A DNA stretch of 64,000 nt from the NCBI GenBank assembly GCA_965214015.1, contig CBDCAS010000022.1:335893-399892 (forward strand). Direction: 5' to 3'. A program made the position numbers and the translations under genes. The stretch is from CBDCAS01 sp965214015 (GTDB lineage: Bacteria; Pseudomonadota; Gammaproteobacteria; Coxiellales; Coxiellaceae). Of the stretch, positions 46,101-55,025 are shown in pieces (position 1 is the stretch's first letter; each line of letters begins with the position of its first letter). The notes under the pieces were generated by a model. The model worked only from the letters and a program-made list of their open reading frames with translations, was not told the DNA's origin and ran no database searches.

Positions 46101-49100
46101 CTTAATTTTGGACACATCAAATTTATAGATTGCCGTTTTAATAATGTAATCCTTAAAAATGTTGAGTTTTCATCTTTTAGTAATGTACGCTTTGAAAACT
46201 GTATCCTCACAGAATCTACTTTATATTCAATTATTAATTCAAGAGATCACTCCTTAGATACAAACTTATTTGCAAGTAATAAATTAGTTTTAAAAAATTA
46301 TGGAAGTATTGAAAAAGAAATAATTCTACCTAATTTTTCTGAGTTTAGAAGCCCAGCGCAATATCTTGAATATATCAAGAGTCAGACACAACAGTTATTT
46401 GACCCAATAGAATTTATTGGAAACTTAACTCCTTTAGGATCAGTAGACTCTGAAGAAGGTCCTTCTGCAAAATGTCCTCGCTTATCGAGACGTTCCCCAG
46501 AAGCTGCATGCATAGACTCTCGTGATGAGAATAGTGAAGAAGAAAAAGCACGTGCTCAAGAGTTGCTAGCAGGATCAGAAAGTGTGCGTAAATCAGTATT
46601 TGATATTTACAATACGCTATTGAAGGTGCAACAAAAGCTTGAGAAAGGTGAAGTATTAAATGATACCGATCACACTGAGCTACGTCGGGTTATAGCACAA
46701 GACCACTCAGTGATAGAGGATCCAAGTATTCGTGCCCTATTGCATGAGATTACTGAACATATAGAGAATCCCTCGGCGCTTAAAGGTGTATTCACCCGAA
46801 GTGGTATAGGGCAAAAAATCAGTCGTGCAGTAGAAGGGATAGGTAAAGCTTATACAGTGTTTTTAGTAGGTAAGCATCTGGTCAATGGCAACCTGGAAGG
46901 TTTAGGGTTTGATGCTTTGAATTTGTGGCTTCTCCCAAAGATTGGTGCAAAAATGGCGGCGCAACTGACATCTTTAGGGGTGAAATTAAACTCTGTAGCC
47001 TTAAAAAGTGCCGCCCCGATTATTGGTCGTACAGTGGGCAATCTAGGGGCTTTTATAGGATTAGCGCAATCGATTGAGGCACTAAAGAATGCTAGAACCC
47101 CACTGGAAAAACAGCTGGCTCAACTGAATATTGCCACCAATTCAATTTTCATTGCCGCTGATTTGCCGGCACTGGGAGTTGATATTGCTGGCATAATGGG
47201 TGTTGAGCTGGGAGCCACTATGGTAGGAGCTACTTTGGCTGAGTTTGCTGGACCCATAGGAGCTGCAGTGGGTTTGTGTGCTATTGCGCTATCTACCTTT
47301 ATTAGTGCAAAATTGAAACTTAACAGTTTAGAGCGAACAATTGCACTTAACAATGTAGAAGATCATAACCTTTATTGGAATTTCTTCTTAGGTAAAAAAA
47401 TTCCAGACTATATTGAACAAGATATTATAGCCAAGAATATTTATACTAAATTGATCAACCAATTTATAAGAAAATTCATGTCCAGTAGACCTCATATCAT
47501 AGCTATGAGCTTACCTTATATTATACTTCATAGAAGACAAGTATTAGAGAGTAACACTCGAATGTTTTGTTCTGGTGGAGATAATCGATTAGTGTGTATG
47601 TTTAAAAATAATAAGCAGCTAGAATGTAAAACTAAAGTAATAACACAAGGAATGTCTTACGATAGCTTTTCTAGTACAATTAATCTTCAAGATAATGTGG
47701 GGGGTCCATTTTATAATTCAAGAATATTACCAAACAGCGTTGATGGATATCAGGCTAAATGTGGGATGACAGCCCCAGATGTATTGCATGATACAGGAGA
47801 ATTCACAAGAGTTTCAGCAGTGCCAACTACAAAATACATACATGGTGTGGGTTTCACTGAAGATGAGCCGATGGCAATTATTGATAACGAAGCAAAGTTT
47901 ATACGGCGAAGTTGCATTGCTGGTAAAGTAACGAAAAAATGGAAAGAATTTTTACATGGCGAGTTTGCAAACTCGCGCTGCTCTGATGGGGTATGGTATA
48001 AAAATGCTGCAAATCCAGAAGGAGGTGTCTTTGCTTATCTCACTGCCATATATTCAACAATAAAACTACCTTTAGAGCCTCACAACAATACTATAATCTA
48101 CGCATCAATCTACGCATCGCATTTGCCTGATATCAGTGATTCTTATTTATCAATATCCGGTAGAAATCAAAATACAACGAATCATATTCATTTAGTATCT
48201 CTCCCCTCTAAGTTACACATGGTAAATCTTAGAGGTAATAATTTTATTTATTTAAAAGAACTCAAACTTCCTCAAACTTTGCGATGGCAGATGAGTAGTC
48301 ACATAAATTCTCATAACACGATAGTAGTGAAGAGAGACTACAAAGATCAAAATTGTTTGCTTGAAAATATCAAAACAGTCATAGGTTCTGTGGGTTCAAA
48401 CCTATTGAAAATTGGCAGTCAATGTATACCTTATATTGATGGCAAAGGAGGTGGGGATACTATAGACATTAAATTTGATATTAAAGAGTCTAGTGTGATT
48501 AAAACTTATCTAGGGGATAAAATTAACGTCTCTTCTTTATATATTAAAAATGGTCAATCGTATCTGAAATATGATCGCCCAGCGATTCTGCACTTGCCCT
48601 TTCGTTTGCATGAGATAAGCAAAATACAATGGCGTTATAATTGTCTCACTCTGTATAGCCGTAATGACCCAACCCATCCTATTCAAGTCACAGGACACAA
48701 GATAGATAATTCTGGACATTCGTCAATCTATCCGCCGGTGCACCTTAGAACCGAAGATGATTTTTGGATCACACCCACACGAATGGATTCAACAGGGAAA
48801 GTGACTCATTTACAAGTAAATGGCGAGCTATCGCATGCGATGCGTTTACCAGAAGCAATTCAAAGATTAGACCAGATCCAAAATTCTAATTTTACTTTAA
48901 GCACGCAATTGCATGGATCGAACTTACATCTGACCCGTGTGGATGAAGGGACTCATGTGTTCCATATTGATAAAAGCAACCAAACAGTCTACTGGGAAAA
49001 TAAACACAATGCTTCTACTAATACCTATCTTATTGATGGTTCACATAATCACATTTTTATTCATCAGCCTAAAGGGCTCTTAGATTTTGTACTACTTAAA

Positions 49101-51371
49101 TTAAAGAGTATTTTTGATTTAAATATTGAGCCTTATACTCAAGTGAATAACAACACCCAAGTGGAACACCAAGGGACACGAATCAGTTGCCATCGTGAAT
49201 CGGTATGCAATACCACAGTATGGCTCCAAGAACCTCGTGAGTTACGCATCACAGTGGACAAAAAGGCTTATTACACATTAGAAGGGCATCGCCTCTCTCG
49301 TCATCATCATTCGCATCCTTTAGTTATTAGAGGTCGAAAAACGGTGCGCGCACAGGATTTATTGGAAATCATTAATTCACTGCATTTTAATGCGCATCAC
49401 ATAGAGTTTTCGAGGCTGGATCAGGATCTCTTACTGAGTACGCATACAGGAGAGGCTTTACTGATTCAAGATTATTACACACAGATTCATGGCACAATAC
49501 AGCTTTCCATCAAACTCAATAAAGAGACAATCAAGCCATTCCAGTTTAGACAACGAGCCGATCAAGCAGTTCCTCATACTGTAAAATATTACAAACCCTT
49601 AGCGCATCAATCTCTGACGATCTATCATAATTCGCCTAACAATACGGGTCAGATGGGCATTATTGATTGGAGTGAGAGTGCTCCCAGTAATCTCACTATG
49701 GAGAGCTCTGGAGGTGATTTAAGGATCACAAACTCAAAACAAACTACAATCCTAAAAAATTGGGATCGTTATCCACCCACTCGAAAAATGATGTTAAATG
49801 TACTCGGGGATCGATTGCTCTTTCTTAACCGAGGTACCGCTCAAAAGACTGCCGCTTGGTTTGCACGCTGGCAATGCCAACAGAGTCTTACAGGCAATAT
49901 CACAAGAGAAGCTTTAGTTAATTGTACTAGCCTTGAAGTACAAAATTCCAGCCAAAACGATAGAGAAACACAAGAGACGACTACTCCTAGAACTTCCTCT
50001 GGTGAAGAACCTAGGTCTCACAATCACAGTAGGAGACGGGTTAAGAGAGCAGCAATTGAGCCAAGAGTGATGCAGCCCTATAAGATACCTAACTCAGGTA
50101 CTGGTACTTCAGTCAATGCTCTACTTTTTTTAAGCATGACTGGTTATGGATTGTATGAGTGTAACCCATTAATGATCACCTCATTAGGAAGCTGGTTGTT
50201 ATTAAAACAATCTACTGCTGTTCAGTACGTGCCTGAGTACCTACTTTCATTAGAATCTGTATGGAATAATTTCTATGCGAGTGCTTGGGATCTGATAGAA
50301 ACAGGCCGTAGCGCATTGGCACATGCTCACGAATCTTGTCACTTGTTCTTACAATCCACTCCAATCCCTCAACCTAAAGTAGCAACAAGTTTTGCTAAGC
50401 CTTTAGTTCCCTTACTTAAAGAGAGATCAAATCCCAATCCAACCCGAGAGGGGGCTCCATTGATGTACAATGCTATTATTAATAACTTGCCTAATCTTTT
50501 AGTGTCTGTTCTTTATTGTTTTGCTTTAAAAAAAGCCAATAAGAATCATCAACCGTTGACAGAGAAAGATTTAAAGCACAAAGAGCAGGTACTTAAAGAA
50601 AATTATCAGATTATTGTATTGAATCAAAAGCAAAAAAAGTTTGAGGACCATCTCTATCATAGTCTTGGTATAGCATACGATTTATTAAGTACATTAAGGG
50701 CCAATTTGCAAAAGAAACCGAATGACTCTTTCATTGAAGAAATCCAAAATCAAATACAGGAACTTGTCATAGTACATGATCATTTGATTGTGTTAGCTCG
50801 AGAGTTGCCTCATTATCAAGAAGCAATCCCTTCTTTCATTAAGAGAAAAAACAGGTTAGAACAGCTTCAAATCGATCTCACTGGTACTGTCGATATGGAA
50901 GCTCTTTACAGAGGCCTAATAACATTTAACAGAGAATCTGCGACGGTTCCTAGTGGCACTGCCAATCTAGTTTCGCAAAAGATTGCTAAGAAGAAAATCA
51001 GAAGTTTTCTAAAACAACAAGAAGCAATCGTTCAATCCCAAAGCAAAGAGGCTTGTGCTGATTTACGATCTGCTACTTTTATTTATCAGGATTTTAAACA
51101 GAGTGTACAAGAGTATTTAAAGGGAAAAATAACGTCCCAGGATGTTAAAAATAATTTTAAAATGAGCATAGAAATCTTACATGAACTATGCAGTGAACAA
51201 AACACTTTTAATAATAATGTCACAACATCATGGACAGAGGAATTTAATAAGCAGAGACTTTTGGGTTTTCAGCCCTATTCATTGTTTAACAACACAGGTG
51301 GTTTCAATATCGCTACGGGAAAATCCAATTCAGTGAACTGCAATAAGGTAAATGAGGTAATATTTAGATAA
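43137..51371 (+). CDS. Giant repeat-containing toxin-like protein
   Basis: About 2744 residues from the ATG at 43137, which has GGGAG 6 bases upstream; the frame opens at 43053 without a site. Order of parts: about 21 helical repeats of 35-55 residues (40-939) built on LVARIERILAS..AIE.IS.DDFSTYL; a pentapeptide-like stretch (about 980-1029, CDLSELNFGHIKFIDCRFNN); a hydrophobic, Gly/Ala-rich region (about 1235-1395, GAAVGLCAIALSTFI) resembling the pore-forming segment of TcdA/TcdB-like toxins; a long beta-rich part with one degenerate RTX-like motif (GKGGGDTID, 1769); a furin-type site RRRVKR (2299-2304); and a helical C-terminal 440 residues with a hydrophobic hairpin. No signal peptide and no secretion genes nearby. 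The TcdA/TcdB comparison is by pattern only. Activity unknown. Confidence 0.8.
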   Translation: MNPEQEQIIKTALQSYDRQRILSIIPLLNQYLMVEDNVTLSFRITQVLNSKCNQAIKEITKDQLDHYLAVDDATILAARIESILDSANVYAIEAISPNHFSTYLTADGATLVDRIEWILASQRARAIKAISRDHFSTYLRTDAGGGTLRTDANNAILVARIERILASQNVYAIKTIRPDHFSTYLRTDAGGGTLRTDANNAILVARIERILASKSAHAIEAISPDHFSTYLRTDAGGATLAKRIERILASRNAHAIKTISRDNFSTYLRTDADGGTLRTDANNAILVARIERILASKNVYAIKTISSDNFSTYLRTNAGGGTLRTDANNAILVARIERILASKNVYAIGAISSNHFSTYLRTNAGGGTLRTDADGAILAKRIERIFASQNVYAIGTISPDDSSTYLTAKGATLVARIERILASQRARAIKVISSDNFSTYLKAKGATLAARIERIFASKNVYAIEKISSDDFSTYLTANGATLVDRIERILASKSAHAIGEISSDRFSTYLGTDADGGTLRTDADGATLRTDADNAILVARIERILASQNVYAIEKISSDDFSTYLGTDADGGTLRTDADGGTLRTDADDAILVARIERILASKSAHAIEAISSDDFSTYLRTDADDAILVARIERILASKSHAIEAISSDDFSTYLRTDADGGTLRTDADNAILVARIERILASQRAEAIEAISTDQFRAYLRTDADDAILVARIERILASKSAHAIGEISSNHFSTYLTAKGATLVDRIERILASQRAEAIEAISTDQFRAYLRTDADGGTLRTDADDAILVARIERILASQRAEAIEAISTDQFRAYLRTDADGGTLRTDADDATLVDRIERILASKNVYAIGAISTDQFRAYLTNTQNSNLPDRIDQILELKNHFLINVITPNEFKQYLSIDDNTVKHQRIRRIINSLNSNAIKFTSGYIIRYLKMLPKEDRNIIMGKLIDLNSNLGLLIVESFVTEEQRIISGETYENCDLSELNFGHIKFIDCRFNNVILKNVEFSSFSNVRFENCILTESTLYSIINSRDHSLDTNLFASNKLVLKNYGSIEKEIILPNFSEFRSPAQYLEYIKSQTQQLFDPIEFIGNLTPLGSVDSEEGPSAKCPRLSRRSPEAACIDSRDENSEEEKARAQELLAGSESVRKSVFDIYNTLLKVQQKLEKGEVLNDTDHTELRRVIAQDHSVIEDPSIRALLHEITEHIENPSALKGVFTRSGIGQKISRAVEGIGKAYTVFLVGKHLVNGNLEGLGFDALNLWLLPKIGAKMAAQLTSLGVKLNSVALKSAAPIIGRTVGNLGAFIGLAQSIEALKNARTPLEKQLAQLNIATNSIFIAADLPALGVDIAGIMGVELGATMVGATLAEFAGPIGAAVGLCAIALSTFISAKLKLNSLERTIALNNVEDHNLYWNFFLGKKIPDYIEQDIIAKNIYTKLINQFIRKFMSSRPHIIAMSLPYIILHRRQVLESNTRMFCSGGDNRLVCMFKNNKQLECKTKVITQGMSYDSFSSTINLQDNVGGPFYNSRILPNSVDGYQAKCGMTAPDVLHDTGEFTRVSAVPTTKYIHGVGFTEDEPMAIIDNEAKFIRRSCIAGKVTKKWKEFLHGEFANSRCSDGVWYKNAANPEGGVFAYLTAIYSTIKLPLEPHNNTIIYASIYASHLPDISDSYLSISGRNQNTTNHIHLVSLPSKLHMVNLRGNNFIYLKELKLPQTLRWQMSSHINSHNTIVVKRDYKDQNCLLENIKTVIGSVGSNLLKIGSQCIPYIDGKGGGDTIDIKFDIKESSVIKTYLGDKINVSSLYIKNGQSYLKYDRPAILHLPFRLHEISKIQWRYNCLTLYSRNDPTHPIQVTGHKIDNSGHSSIYPPVHLRTEDDFWITPTRMDSTGKVTHLQVNGELSHAMRLPEAIQRLDQIQNSNFTLSTQLHGSNLHLTRVDEGTHVFHIDKSNQTVYWENKHNASTNTYLIDGSHNHIFIHQPKGLLDFVLLKLKSIFDLNIEPYTQVNNNTQVEHQGTRISCHRESVCNTTVWLQEPRELRITVDKKAYYTLEGHRLSRHHHSHPLVIRGRKTVRAQDLLEIINSLHFNAHHIEFSRLDQDLLLSTHTGEALLIQDYYTQIHGTIQLSIKLNKETIKPFQFRQRADQAVPHTVKYYKPLAHQSLTIYHNSPNNTGQMGIIDWSESAPSNLTMESSGGDLRITNSKQTTILKNWDRYPPTRKMMLNVLGDRLLFLNRGTAQKTAAWFARWQCQQSLTGNITREALVNCTSLEVQNSSQNDRETQETTTPRTSSGEEPRSHNHSRRRVKRAAIEPRVMQPYKIPNSGTGTSVNALLFLSMTGYGLYECNPLMITSLGSWLLLKQSTAVQYVPEYLLSLESVWNNFYASAWDLIETGRSALAHAHESCHLFLQSTPIPQPKVATSFAKPLVPLLKERSNPNPTREGAPLMYNAIINNLPNLLVSVLYCFALKKANKNHQPLTEKDLKHKEQVLKENYQIIVLNQKQKKFEDHLYHSLGIAYDLLSTLRANLQKKPNDSFIEEIQNQIQELVIVHDHLIVLARELPHYQEAIPSFIKRKNRLEQLQIDLTGTVDMEALYRGLITFNRESATVPSGTANLVSQKIAKKKIRSFLKQQEAIVQSQSKEACADLRSATFIYQDFKQSVQEYLKGKITSQDVKNNFKMSIEILHELCSEQNTFNNNVTTSWTEEFNKQRLLGFQPYSLFNNTGGFNIATGKSNSVNCNKVNEVIFR
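43254..45951 (+). repeat. Long in-frame tandem repeat array
   Basis: About 21 tandem units. The basic unit is 105-111 bases; longer ones (138 or 165 bases) contain one or two extra 27-base inserts starting CTTAGAACAGACGCAGAC. Units in the middle, roughly 43500-45700, are nearly identical at base level (for example GCTCGTATTGAACGAATC repeated), while the ends diverge. All lengths are multiples of 3; one unit near 45060 has lost a codon. This indicates recent expansion or gene conversion and likely length variation among strains. Confidence 0.93.
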
Positions 51372-51466
51372 AAAGATTAATTGACGGCATATTCCTTTAA
51401 AATTCATTGAAGTAAGGATATTATGTGAGCTAAGATCTTGTGTTTTTATTTATGTCATTAATAATT

Positions 51467-51685
51467 CTATTGACCACAGCGATAGCGTTGGTATTCTTTT
51501 AAAAGCTTCGCTTGTGTGGTGGCTAGGTGTTTATTTCCCTCTGCTTGATAGCGATGTGGTTTGGCGTACATTTGATAGGTAAGCTCTCGGCAATGGCGGC
51601 TTTCTAATTTGGATGAATTGCTATAGGGCGTGCATCCTAATAGAGTCATAGATAGTATAAGAAGTAAAGTGAATGTTTTTTTCAT
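51467..51685 (-). CDS. Small lipoprotein
   Basis: A 72-residue protein with a lipoprotein signal peptide: basic start, hydrophobic core LLLILSMTLL, and lipobox LLGC with Cys18. The mature part of about 55 residues is hydrophilic (SKLESRHCRELTYQMYAKPHRYQ) and has two more cysteines. No family recognised. It converges on the giant gene and is read away from rnr. Confidence 0.7.
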   Translation of the reverse strand: MKKTFTLLLILSMTLLGCTPYSNSSKLESRHCRELTYQMYAKPHRYQAEGNKHLATTQAKLLKEYQRYRCGQ

Positions 51686-51752
51686 AAGTCTCTCTTTTTT
51701 TTAGAATTTCTGATAGCATAGTAAGGAAATTAATCGACTTAGCAGAATCATT

Positions 51753-53966
51753 GTGGTTAAAAGGCGCAAATTAAAAGAAGATCCCTATTTAAAACGAGAG
51801 GCTAAAAAATATCAGCATCCCGTGCCGAGCCGTGAGTTTATTATAGAACAGTTAGAGCAACCCTTCACGTTTAATGAATTATTGGATATTTTTTCATTGA
51901 CTTGCGATGAAGAAAAGGAAGGGCTACGACGTCGACTCAAGGCGATGCAGCGTGATGGTCAATTGATTTGTAATCGTCGTGGTCAATATGGTTTGGTTGA
52001 AGCTATGGATCTTGTCAGTGGATCTATCTATGGTCATCGAGATGGTTTTGGTTTTTTGATTGCTGATGATGATAATACCGCAGATATTTTTCTCTCTTCA
52101 CGTGAGATGCGTTGTGTTTTTCCAGGTGATCGTGTGTTAGTTCGAGTGATGCCAGGGGAGCGCCAACGTCGTGAAGGTGTGATTGTTGAAGTCTTAGAAA
52201 GAAATACGAGTACATTGGTAGGTCGTTTTTGTAAGGAAAATGGCATCGCATTTATTGATCCTAATCACAAAGCGATATCACATGAGGTGATCATACCTCA
52301 AAATAAGGATAATAAGGCAAAAAAAGGACAGTATGTTTTAGTTAAAATAGTATCGCAACCTGATAAGCGCCATCAGCCCATCGGACAAGTTCTTAAGATA
52401 CTTGGTGATGAGCTAACGCCAGGTATGGAAGTAGAACTAGCCATTCGCTCTCATGAGATTCCTTTTGAATGGCCTAATGCCCTAGAGCAAACACTTCATC
52501 AATTTGGAACAAAGGTTCAAAGATCAGATATGAAAGGGCGTAGTGATTTTCGCCATTTGCCTTTTGTCACTATTGATGGTGAGGATGCAAAAGATTTTGA
52601 TGATGCACTTTACTGTGAGCCGATTAAAGGACTAGGTTGGCGTCTTTATGTGGCAATTGCTGATGTGTCTCATTATGTAAAATATGGTTCTGCTCTAGAT
52701 CAAGAAGCAGAAAAGCGTGGCAATTCTGTGTATTTTCCATCGCGAGTGATTCCGATGCTTCCTGAGGTGTTATCAAATGAGTTATGTTCTTTAAAGCCGA
52801 ATGTGGATCGTTTAGTGATAGTTTGTGAAATGACGATCAACAATAAAGCACAGGTTTTACATTATCAGTTTCATGAGGCTGTAATTCATTCACAGGGTCG
52901 CTTAACCTATAATACAGTAGCAGGTTGGCTCTCTGGCACACAAAAACCAGATACTCTTTTATTTCCTTCCATTCAAGCACTTTATAAACTTTATAAAATT
53001 TTATTAAAAGAAAAAAAATGGAGAGGTGCCGTTGAATTTAAAACCATTGAAACCCAAGTTTTATTTGGTAAAGGCGGTAAAATCAATCAGATTGTTCCAA
53101 TAGATCGCAATGATGCACATAAAATGGTTGAAGAAGCGATGCTATTGGCTAATGTGACAGTCGCTCATTTTCTAGAAAAGGCGAAATTACCTACATTATA
53201 TCGGGTTCATAAATCACCTGAAGTATCGAAATTGTTAGCACTAAGAGATTTTTTAAAAGCCTTTGGTTTGCAGCTTGGTGGTGGGCTCAAGCCAACAGGA
53301 CAAGATTATTCGAATCTTTTAAAGCGCATTGAGCATCGACCCGATGCGCATCTGCTACAAATAGTCATGTTGCGCTCAATGCCGCAAGCAGTTTATTGCC
53401 CTGATAATTTAGGTCATTTTGGCTTATCTTATGAGCAATATTGTCATTTTACTTCGCCCATTCGTCGTTATCCTGATTTGTTAGTACATCGTGCAATTCG
53501 CCACTTACTAAGAAAAAGATCGATAAAAAAATTTGTTTATACTCATGAACAGATGGCACTAATTTCTAAACATTGCTCGATGACTGAGCGGCGTGCTGAT
53601 TTAGCAACACGTGATGCTTTGGATTGGTTAAAATGTGATTATATGCGTGCCAAACTGGGTCAAGAGTTTAATGGTGTGATTATGGATGTCACTAATTTTG
53701 GTGTTTTTATTGAATTGATTGATATCTATGTTCAAGGTTTACTGCATGTGACTTCATTATCAAATGATTATTATGATTATGATCAAATACATCATCTTTT
53801 ACGTGGTAAACGTTCTGGGAAAGTCTATCGCTTAGGAGATTCCATCCGAGTTATTATTGCCCGTGTTGATCTTGATCAACGTAGAATTGATTTTGATCTT
53901 GCAGATAATCCAGGTAATAAAAGTGCCAAAAAAGTTCAGAAAAGGCGATATCCAAGGCGAAAATAA
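51753..53966 (+). CDS. rnr: Ribonuclease R
   Basis: A 737-residue 3'-5' exoribonuclease (RNB family) that degrades structured RNA and faulty mRNAs. An N-terminal winged-helix and cold-shock regions precede the RNB core with its aspartate cluster in DGEDAKDFDDALYCE and the ERRADLATRDALDWLKC block; an S1 domain (EFNGVIMDVTNFGVFIEL) and a basic tail (KSAKKVQKRRYPRRK) follow. It starts with GTG at 51753 (MVKRRKLKED). Shorter than E. coli RNase R (813), chiefly in the basic tail. Its end overlaps the convergent barrel gene by 31 bases. Confidence 0.96.
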   Translation: MVKRRKLKEDPYLKREAKKYQHPVPSREFIIEQLEQPFTFNELLDIFSLTCDEEKEGLRRRLKAMQRDGQLICNRRGQYGLVEAMDLVSGSIYGHRDGFGFLIADDDNTADIFLSSREMRCVFPGDRVLVRVMPGERQRREGVIVEVLERNTSTLVGRFCKENGIAFIDPNHKAISHEVIIPQNKDNKAKKGQYVLVKIVSQPDKRHQPIGQVLKILGDELTPGMEVELAIRSHEIPFEWPNALEQTLHQFGTKVQRSDMKGRSDFRHLPFVTIDGEDAKDFDDALYCEPIKGLGWRLYVAIADVSHYVKYGSALDQEAEKRGNSVYFPSRVIPMLPEVLSNELCSLKPNVDRLVIVCEMTINNKAQVLHYQFHEAVIHSQGRLTYNTVAGWLSGTQKPDTLLFPSIQALYKLYKILLKEKKWRGAVEFKTIETQVLFGKGGKINQIVPIDRNDAHKMVEEAMLLANVTVAHFLEKAKLPTLYRVHKSPEVSKLLALRDFLKAFGLQLGGGLKPTGQDYSNLLKRIEHRPDAHLLQIVMLRSMPQAVYCPDNLGHFGLSYEQYCHFTSPIRRYPDLLVHRAIRHLLRKRSIKKFVYTHEQMALISKHCSMTERRADLATRDALDWLKCDYMRAKLGQEFNGVIMDVTNFGVFIELIDIYVQGLLHVTSLSNDYYDYDQIHHLLRGKRSGKVYRLGDSIRVIIARVDLDQRRIDFDLADNPGNKSAKKVQKRRYPRRK

Positions 53967-54595
53967 AGACTAAATAAAAAGGGTACAAAATCTTTAATAG
54001 GCATATGGTTCGATTTTCCATAACCAATATAGTATTCAAAACCAATTTCAGTCACTATATTATGTGAGGCATCAAACGAAAAACCAAGCCCAAAGGTTGG
54101 GGCAACACGGGTTACTTTGGCAAAAATATCACTACGATGAGTAAAAGCAATACCAGCGTCTAAGAAGCTGCTTATATGAGAGTTGGAGAGCGGTAGAATA
54201 AACTTTGTAATCGCTGAATAGACTTGGGTGCGTGTGGTTAATTCAGTGACTGGATAATAAAAACTAAAATTATCAAAAATTAAGCGTGTATTAGGATAGC
54301 GCATATAATGTGCTTCAATGGCGAAGTTTTTTTTAAATTGATAACCAATAAAACCACCCCATGTGCTACCTGAGTCGTGAGTTTCTTTAGGAGCAGAAAC
54401 CTCAACAAGGAGATCGTGAGTTCTCAATTGATTCCAGGTTGTTTCGCCATAAGCGATTGCTAAACCTGTATAGAAATGAGAATAATCAAAGTGATTACAA
54501 TCATTTTCCATGGCAAAAATACTTGTGTTATATGAAACGAGAAAAAACGCAAGGAAAAAAATAAAGTATTTATAGACTAAACTTGGGAACTTCAT
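53936..54595 (-). CDS. Outer-membrane beta-barrel protein, OmpA/porin-like small barrel
   Basis: A 219-residue protein with a signal peptide (about 1-29, ending SIFAMEND) and eight or so amphipathic strands, for example FYTGLAIAYGETTW, WGGFIGYQFKKNFAIEAHYMRY, and the last strand FLFSLYFRLGYRLF ending in Phe. This fits a small 8-stranded outer-membrane barrel with no other domain. Its 3' end overlaps rnr on the opposite strand. Function unknown; adhesion or immune evasion roles are possible in this class. Confidence 0.75.
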   Translation of the reverse strand: MKFPSLVYKYFIFFLAFFLVSYNTSIFAMENDCNHFDYSHFYTGLAIAYGETTWNQLRTHDLLVEVSAPKETHDSGSTWGGFIGYQFKKNFAIEAHYMRYPNTRLIFDNFSFYYPVTELTTRTQVYSAITKFILPLSNSHISSFLDAGIAFTHRSDIFAKVTRVAPTFGLGFSFDASHNIVTEIGFEYYIGYGKSNHMPIKDFVPFLFSLYFRLGYRLF

Positions 54596-54613
54596 TGCGT
54601 TTTTTCTAAAATA

Positions 54614-54910
54614 CTATAAACGACAGACTTCCATAAAGTGTTTAATACCTTTGATACATTCTTCTCTGTCAGTACCTGGAGCGCGCATAGAGCAGGCATT
54701 ATTAAATCCCATTTCTTTAAGATATTTTGATAAAAATTTATAGCTACATAAAGAGGCAGGAAAATTTTTTTTACAACCGTTATAGAAACAATCACAGAAA
54801 GTAGAGTTAGCTGCTTGAATATCACAGTGTCCATACGGTGAATCTGCTAATGTGATATTAAATAGAAAGGGAGTTATTAAAAGAATCCCTGCTAAAATTA
54901 TTTTTTTCAT
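54614..54910 (-). CDS. Small secreted cysteine-rich protein
   Basis: A 98-residue protein starting at the ATG at 54910, which has GGAGG 5 bases upstream; the frame opens further up without a site. The signal peptide is MKKIILAGILLITPFLFNITLA. The mature part of about 76 residues has eight cysteines (GHC, FCDC, NGC, SLC, NAC, EEC, EVC), enough for four disulfides. No family recognised. It lies 18 bases upstream of the barrel gene on the same strand, so the two may be coexpressed. Confidence 0.7.
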   Translation of the reverse strand: MKKIILAGILLITPFLFNITLADSPYGHCDIQAANSTFCDCFYNGCKKNFPASLCSYKFLSKYLKEMGFNNACSMRAPGTDREECIKGIKHFMEVCRL

Positions 54911-55025
54911 TATCGCCTCCATTTTGATAAATTGATTAGAATTGTAACTATACATTATCACTATTTTATGTCAATTCGCTTTAGTATTTTATATTAAAAT
55001 AGTTTACTTTTATTGTGGAATAAAA

